In this document: piece after piece, positions 53,191 to 60,000 of the stretch
How positions within the stretch are numbered: the stretch's first letter is position 1
Layout of the letters: each line of letters opens with the position of its first letter
Assembly: GCF_029227915.1 (NCBI RefSeq)
Contig: NC_079882.1
Location: 17,870,501-17,930,500, forward strand
Direction: 5' to 3'
DNA length: 60,000 nucleotides
Source of the DNA: Hydractinia symbiolongicarpus
Taxonomy: Eukaryota; Cnidaria; Hydrozoa; Anthoathecata; Hydractiniidae
Position numbers and translations under genes: made by a program
The notes under the pieces: generated by a model
Seen by the model: only the letters and a program-made list of their open reading frames with translations
The model's database searches: none
What the model was told of the DNA's origin: nothing

Positions 53191-54778
53191 ATTCTTTCCT
53201 GTAAAATCGCTTGTCACAACCCCGGTTAAGGTTGATGTATTAGAGAGTCTCTTGACTGGTCATCCAAACAAAACATTAGTGCGGTTTATTGTATCAGGTT
53301 TTAGATATGGATTCAAACTTGGTTTTCAGGACAATGAGTTGAAGTCATGCATAAATAACAACAAATCTTCCATAGAGTATGAAACCAAAGTTGATGAGGC
53401 GATTTTGAAAGAGCTGAATAGGGGACATACGGTGGGCCCATTTGCTTCACCACCATTTAAATTACATTGTTCTCCCCTGGGTGCTGCACCAAAAAAGGAT
53501 GGGACGGTGCGAGTGGTATTAGACCTTTCTTCACCACATGGACATTCAGTTAACGATGGCATTACCAAAGAGGACTATTCGGTCTCCTACTCATCATTCG
53601 ACGATGCGGTTGAAATGGTTAAAAGGTTGGATAGAAATTGTTACATGGCTAAGTTGGACATAAAGCACGCTTTTAGACTGTACCCTGTGCATCCTAGTGA
53701 TTGGCACCTATTAGGTTATAAGTGGAAGGGAAGATACTTTTTTGACGTAGTTCTTCCTTTTGGTGGGCGTTCCTCTCCTTTCATCTTTAACAACTTTGCT
53801 AATATTCTAGAGTGGATATTATTGTGGATTTATTTTGTCAAAAATCTCTTACATTATTTAGATGATTTCATCACAGCTGCCCTGTCTAAAAATATATGTC
53901 AGGCTATAGTAAAGTTGATTAAGGACGTTTTTGACTTGCTTGGTGTTCCGTTGGCTCCAGATAAGATGGTAGGCCCCTGCAAAGTAATTACATACCTGGG
54001 CATTGAAATAGACACAGTAAATTTTGTTGTTCGTCTCCCACAAGATAAGTTCACTGAATTACTATCTTCACTTCATAATTGGTTAGGGAAGAAGAAATGC
54101 ACAAAGAGAGAACTGTTATCTCTCATAGGGCCTTTGTCTTTTGCGTGTAAAGTTGTGAAATGTGGTCGAATGTTCTTACGACGTCTTATTGATCTCTCCA
54201 CTACAGTTCGTTCCTTGCACCATCATATTTCTCTTACAACAGAGTCTCGCAAGGATATTCAATGGTGGTGTGAGTTTCTCCCGACTTGGAATGGCATCGC
54301 TATTATCCACACTGAAACATTAGACTCCTCTTCCATAAATCTTTTTACTGATGCTTCTGGAGTAGGCATAGGAGGATTTTTTTCTGGTGCATGGTTTTCA
54401 ATTGCCTTAAACCTTATTCATTAGTATAGTATCACCTTCATTGAGTTATTGGCCATAGTTGTAGCAGTTTTTTCTTGGGGCGAGGCATGGAAAAACAAGC
54501 AATTAGTGTTATACACAGATAATTTGGCTATTGTTCATGTGTGGTCCTCTGGGTCGTGTCGTTGTCCAAACATCATGCATCTTGTACGTTTTTTATTTTT
54601 CTACACAGCAGAACACAATATAAACCTCCTGGTACACCACATTAAAGGCCAGCACAATACTTATGCAGATCTTTTGTCTCGATTGCAGGTACAACACTTC
54701 GAACGTCTATGCCCAGAAGCCGAAGCAGATCCAACACCAATTCCTTCATCGATACTACAACTCTTCAAAGAGATTTAA
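52976..54778 (+). pseudogene. reverse transcriptase-RNase H with one premature stop
   Basis: One frame of 482 codons (52976-54424) carries the RT: LHCSPLGAAPKKDGTVRVV, LDIKHAFRLYPVHP, LPFGGRSSPFIFNNF and the active site YLDDF at residues 294-298. RNase H starts with FTDASGVGIGGFF. A TAG at 54422-54424 interrupts it; the same frame continues to 54778 with FIELLAIVVAV, LYTDNLAIVHVW and NTYADLLSR, supplying the remaining RNase H acidic residues. A single nonsense change is therefore the only visible lesion. It would copy element RNA to DNA. Confidence 0.8.
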
Positions 54779-55734
54779 GTCATTATTTAAACTCGTCCAT
54801 TTCAACAAACACCAGGGCAACATATCGGTCAGGATATCTCTCCTTTAAAATTTTTTGTGAAGCTACATCTGTACCTACCTTTCCTCTGACAGAATCAACA
54901 CTTCAACTGTTTGTGACATATTTGGCAAGACGCGTCAAATTTGCCACTATTAAAGTCTATCTTTGTGGGGTTCAGTACGAGAGTGTAATACGTGGCTTTG
55001 ACACGAAGATAGCCCACACGGGTCGCCTGTACTATGTTTTGCGTGGCATTAGAAGATGTCATCCAAATTCTGCTTCTCAGAGACTACCAATTACACCAGC
55101 TGATTTGCGAAAAATGATAATGTTTATAAAAAACTCTATGTTTTCCAACCACGACAAAGCAATGTGGACTTGTCTTATCTTAGTGGCATTTTTTGGCCTG
55201 TTAAGGGTGTCAGAGTATGTTTGCCCCACCACGTCCACTTTTGATACAGAAACTCACCTCACACCTGCTGACATATCCTTTTCCACGTGTGGTTCAAATG
55301 CTGTAATTAACCTTAAGTGCTCTAAAACAGATCCGTTTAGGCTAGGGTGCAAGATTCGCTTAGCAAAAATTGGAGGCTCTCTTTGTCCTTACAAAGCCAT
55401 TCAAAGTTACCTAGCATTCAGAGGAACCAAACTAGGGCCCTGGTTCACGTTTAGTGACGGAAAGTTTGTTACCCGGAAGTTTGTTTCTTCATTTCTTACA
55501 ATAAGCTTGCCTAACAATATTAACATTAACACGCATAGTTTTCGCATTGGTGGTGCTTCGGCTGCAGCTTCCTGCGGGATACCCGATTCCGCTATTAAGA
55601 TTATGGGACGCTGGAGTAGTGATTGCTACAGAAGGTATATTCACCTGTCAGACAACGCTTTGAAAGAATGGTCTACTCGCATAGCAGAGTTAAATGGACT
55701 GACAAAAATCTGGGACATTAAGTCTGTGCTTTAA
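54709..55734 (+). CDS. tyrosine recombinase of the YR retroelement, intact
   Basis: 341 codons, overlapping the RNase H frame by 70 bp. The N-terminal core-binding part (about residues 20-115: NTRATYRSGYLSFKIFC, LFVTYLARR) is followed by a catalytic domain with Arg166 (FFGLLRVSEY), a lysine region around 206, His276 and Arg279 (HSFRIGG), Trp302 (GRWSSDCYRRY) in place of the second His, and a tyrosine nucleophile at 307 or 310. All active-site positions expected for DIRS/Ngaro recombinases are present and there is no stop or frameshift. It would integrate circular element DNA by site-specific strand exchange. Confidence 0.85.
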   Translation: MPRSRSRSNTNSFIDTTTLQRDLSHYLNSSISTNTRATYRSGYLSFKIFCEATSVPTFPLTESTLQLFVTYLARRVKFATIKVYLCGVQYESVIRGFDTKIAHTGRLYYVLRGIRRCHPNSASQRLPITPADLRKMIMFIKNSMFSNHDKAMWTCLILVAFFGLLRVSEYVCPTTSTFDTETHLTPADISFSTCGSNAVINLKCSKTDPFRLGCKIRLAKIGGSLCPYKAIQSYLAFRGTKLGPWFTFSDGKFVTRKFVSSFLTISLPNNININTHSFRIGGASAAASCGIPDSAIKIMGRWSSDCYRRYIHLSDNALKEWSTRIAELNGLTKIWDIKSVL

Positions 55735-56001
55735 GCTGAGTTTAACTTAACTTAACTGAGTATAAATAGTATGTAGGTTATTACAATCCCCTAACATATA
55801 CAATTTTGAGTTTCAAACGTCTGTAAGGATACTGTAAATGTTGCACTATTCTTTGTATATTTTCCAATATGACAGCAGTTTATTAGTTGCAGATATTTAT
55901 TTACGATTACGTGTTGTGTTAAATCATAGTATGTAGCTAATGTCGTACTTATAGAAGACTACATATTAGTCAACTCTTGGTTTTTCAATTTGGGGAAATT
56001 T

Positions 56002-56625
56002 GGGGGTGCTGGGCTTCCTTCGTCAGCCGGTTTAGGTGCAGATGTCTATTTTGTCGACAGTGATAGAGTTAATTAAGTATTTTGTAAGTATAGAGCGTGT
56101 CAGTTCATGTCAATCTGTTATAATGAGACAAACGTTTAATTGTCATTAATTGTCATGTACTGTCATAAGTCGGTTGTCAAAATGTCAAAAGAAGCCAGTG
56201 GCCATATGGTGCAGGAAAAAGAAGCCCGTGGGCCAATCGTTACGATAAAAACCTCACCATAATAGACATGCAGTGTCATGAGTTCGTTGTCAAAATGTCT
56301 AAAAGAAGCCAGTGGCCATATGGTGCAGTAAAAAGAAGCCCGTGTGCCAACTGTTACGATAAACACTCACCATAATAGACATGTAGTGTCAAGATTCAAG
56401 AGTCCGTTGTCTAAAGCATGTAGTGCGAATTGTCTTGTCTGTTACAATGTCAGTAATTTGTCAATTGTCTAGTCTGTTACAATGTCAGTAATTTATTTCA
56501 GTACTTAATTTTTACCGAAGCCCTAGCACCTCAACCCATACCCCAAAAATATAACTGCAAACTATTTAAGAATACATTTTCTACCACTACTTTGTGTCGT
56601 TTTCACTTCTGAACCATACCAATTA
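56002..56625 (+). repeat. split direct repeat B1
   Basis: It matches 57317-57802 from GGGGTGCTGGGCTT to CATACCAATTAA. B1 contains a tandem duplication of about 118 bp (56163-56280 and 56281-56397, each with AAGAAGCCAGTGGCCATATG) where B2 has one unit, and an extra CCTCAACCCATACCCC block. Confidence 0.85.
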
Positions 56626-56925
56626 AATGGTGCTAAACTAAAAGTTTAGCACATGTTAATTGGGGTTACAGAAGGAAAGGTGTGTCTCCATTGACTCCTA
56701 GTATAAGGCTAACCTGGTTCACTAGTGTTTTGTCATTCTGCATTATTAATTTTACAAATGTGTTGGTGACCTATGACTAATAGTCAACACTATATTAATT
56801 TAACCAAAACATTAGACTGCCTTAAGCTTGTTACTTAAGGTCATAGATCCATACCACAAGCAGGGGGGTATAAATTTGGAGTAGAACACAGTAAGCCTCT
56901 TGCTCTTGAACAGTTCAGGCGTTTT
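56626..56925 (+). repeat. split direct repeat A2
   Basis: 300 bp copy of A1, joined directly to B1 at 56625/56626. It ends GGCGTTTT, after which the sequence is unrelated to that following A1. Confidence 0.9.
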
Positions 56926-57316
56926 CCCGCCCGCCCTCCCCGATTAATGTACTAATTAGTTCTGTTTTGTTTTCTTCTATATTCGACACTAATACAACAT
57001 TGGCGATGGCATGACGACAATAACGATCTGGTATACGTTATCTTTCAAGTATCTGTCGACACATAAATCCGACGTCGATGATGGAATGAGGACAAGAACA
57101 ACGTGACACAATTTCTACGTATTCATTGATGTGGATGGTGACTGGATGCGCGACGCGGCGCGGTCTGATGGTCGATGTTTGATTTAGCTTCAAGGTTTCC
57201 TTGCAGAGGGACTACGTTTCATTTGGCTGATAGACCCCACCAAGGTTTTAGTCCAGAAGCAGAATCAACCATCTCTGTGCCATTTTCTTTCTTATAATTC
57301 GACTAATTCTGGTCAG

Positions 57317-57802
57317 GGGTGCTGGGCTTTCTGAGTTATTCTGTTTAAGCCTAGAGTTGTATGTTCTTTACAGTGATAGGGTTAAGTAAGTTTCTTGTGT
57401 AGAGGGTGTCAGTTCATGTCAGTCTGTTATAATGAGACAAACGTTTAATTGTCATTAATTGTCATGTACTGTCAAAAGTCGGTTGTCAAAATGTCAGAAG
57501 AAGCCAGTGGCCATATGGTGCAGTAAAAAGAAGCCCGTGTGCCAACTGTTACGATAAACACTCACCATAATAGACATGTAGTGTCAAGATTCAAGAGTCC
57601 GTTGTCTAAAGCATGTAGTGCGAATTGTCTTGTCTGTTACAATGTCAGTAATTTGTCAATTGTCTAGTCTGTTACAATGTCAGTAATTTATTTCAGTACT
57701 TAATTTTTAACGAAGCCCTAGCACATATAACTGCAAACTATTTAAGAATACATTTTCTACCACTACTTTGTGTCGTTTTCACTTCTGAACCATACCAATT
57801 AA
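57317..57802 (+). repeat. split direct repeat B2
   Basis: Second copy of B1, ending ...CATACCAATTAA, which marks the right edge of the element. It is preceded by a 391-bp spacer (56926-57316) with no match elsewhere in the window. Confidence 0.85.
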
Positions 57803-57814
57803 TACATATAATTT

Positions 57815-58900
57815 ATCAAGTAGTTCACCATCTTAAAAGGCCTTTAGATAGTAAGGGTAAAAAGACTGCCTTACAACTTGACATTGGAGATTTAAAAGTT
57901 GAAGATGGTATTACAAAACTTAGCCAAATTAGACAAGATATTCCTTAAAGATTTAAAGCATCATGCATATGAGGCATCTTATACACATCACAAATTTGAG
58001 CACTTTAAAAGGAAGAAGGACATGCCTTTACAGGATTATACCATTTTAAGTTTAAAGATGTTTACTATAACTTGAAAAGTATGATATTGACTTACTGGAT
58101 GCCTACTTTTTTGTGCTTAATTGTAGGGGGGTCGAAAAAGCAGGGGTGTGGGTACCCTGGGGAAAAATTCTTAAAGTGGAGGGGGTCATAATATAATGAC
58201 CTAAGGGGGTATTACGAAATTACTAGTGAAACAACTAAAATAAAGATAACAATGCTTTTGACATGTTTAAGGAATGAATTGTGCCGACATTTTGTTGATA
58301 TTTGTTATTTTTAACCTGTAAATAGTATTTGTTCTTGAGATTTGTTCCAAAAGAGAGTTGTGTTTTGATTATAAGAATATCTAACCTTGTGATATCCAAC
58401 AAACTTATTATGGGGGGTGATAATAAAATGAGGAGATGGGTCTCATTCTCAAAATTCGATAAAATGGGGGGGGGGGGGGGGGGCATTATGAATTGATTTT
58501 TAGGTTGAAAAATTCGAAAAAGTGCAATTTGACCCCTCCTACAATTAAGCACAAAAGAGTAACTAAATAGTGCCTACCTTTCTATGTAACAGAAAGAAAA
58601 GCCATCATCAACAGTATTCAAATGTCAAATCAAAACGTGTCACCATATCTGCTTGGCTTAGTTGGAAATATGTTAGCATAACAATAGAAGTTATTAACAA
58701 AGACTTACCATTGCTATTTAGTAAGCAAATAATTAAGAATGCAAAAAGTTTTTATCAACTTTGAAAATGACAAGGTTGAAATTTTAGGACAAGAACACCA
58801 GATCCAATTTAGCTCCACAGGATATTATTGTATTTCCATTAACAATGAGGGTAGCAAAATGTAGCAAAATTGAAGAGACATCTGCTCAGGTATATGCCTG
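57815..58900 (+). pseudogene. gag-protease relic of another retroelement, split by a MITE
   Basis: Plus frames read HLKRPLDSKGKKTALQLDI and KLSQ, then in a shifted frame LKDLKHHAYEASYTHHKFEH and MPLQDY, a gag-like helical region. After the MITE (58107-58570) come VTISAWLSWKYVSITIEV, KDLPLLFSKQIIKNAKSFY, NFENDKVEILG and FSSTGYYCISI. These blocks fit the protease region of a retroelement family common in cnidarians. Several frame changes; no RT is present to the right. It does not match the BEL/Pao element to the left of the YR retroelement. Confidence 0.5.
58107..58570. mobile_element. MITE in the gag-protease relic
   Basis: Inverted blocks TTTTGTGCTTAATTGTAGG (left 58109-58128; right inverted at about 58533-58555) enclose AT-rich DNA with a G run (58465-58482). 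A direct repeat TGCCTAC flanks the insertion (58100-58106 and 58571-58577). The right end carries about 15 extra bases beyond the repeat block. No coding capacity. Confidence 0.6.

Positions 58901-60000
<1,100 letters not shown>

Larger units (their letters stand above)
51363..57802 (+). mobile_element. DIRS/Ngaro-type tyrosine-recombinase retrotransposon
   Basis: Order on the plus strand: A1 repeat (51363-51662), gag, RT-RNase H, tyrosine recombinase, B1 (about 56002-56625), A2 (56626-56925), spacer, B2 (about 57317-57802). A1 matches A2 over 300 bp almost perfectly; B1 matches B2 with indels. This is the split-direct-repeat structure of PAT/Ngaro elements, which integrate through a tyrosine recombinase rather than a DDE integrase and leave no target duplication. 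There is no methyltransferase domain (present in DIRS1-type), which favours Ngaro/PAT. The left flank is BEL/Pao gag, but the right flank is a different retroelement. Confidence 0.85.

Overview
This is an AT-rich stretch of an animal (metazoan) genome. The evidence is spliceosomal introns with GT-AG borders, a complete multi-exon kinase gene of the STK33 type, and a dense load of animal-type transposable elements: Polinton/Maverick, BEL/Pao, tyrosine-recombinase retrotransposon, Helitron-like, hAT-like, LINE and tRNA-derived SINE. The mix of families, and the multi-copy nuclease-like/CXC family seen here, suggests a cnidarian, perhaps a hydrozoan. That placement is inference.

Layout. 0-4 kb: two weak minus-strand exon candidates, one Helitron-like element, and the last exon of an unidentified plus-strand host gene (2968-3717). 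5.0-10.4 kb: an element with ~55-bp terminal inverted repeats carrying a decayed, once-spliced gene (nuclease-like core plus C-terminal CXC cysteine cluster). An internally deleted Polinton (5210-7626) sits in its 5' region. 10.6-14 kb: nested MITEs and an integrase-type DNA transposon relic whose ends are ladders of a short repeated motif. 14.7-35.8 kb: a decayed Polinton with integrase C-terminus, MSV199/antirepressor-like gene, packaging ATPase, small zinc-finger and membrane proteins, and protein-primed DNA polymerase B. The polymerase gene is split by a 12.7-kb block (about 20034-32697) of Helitron-like units. Several of these units are joined head to tail, and one 2.66-kb unit is tandemly duplicated, with a 3.47-kb hAT-like insertion in only one copy.

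36.7-46.5 kb: a complete 12-exon STK33-like protein kinase gene on the minus strand (423 codons, all splice phases consistent). Its introns hold a SAP/SWIM relic, a pogo-like MITE and a Helitron-like element. 46.7-47.1 kb: tRNA-derived SINE. 47.1-51.4 kb: a broken BEL/Pao retrotransposon (minus) with a LINE fragment inserted. 51.4-57.8 kb: a DIRS/Ngaro-type retrotransposon with split direct repeats (A1-ORFs-B1-A2-B2), broken gag, an RT-RNase H with one premature stop, and an apparently intact tyrosine recombinase. 57.8-60 kb: a gag/protease relic of another retroelement split by a MITE, then a 218-bp TA microsatellite.

Only the STK33-like gene, and probably the 2968-3717 exon, look like working host genes. 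Most other coding sequence belongs to mobile elements at different stages of decay. The youngest-looking element gene is the tyrosine recombinase at 54709-55734.
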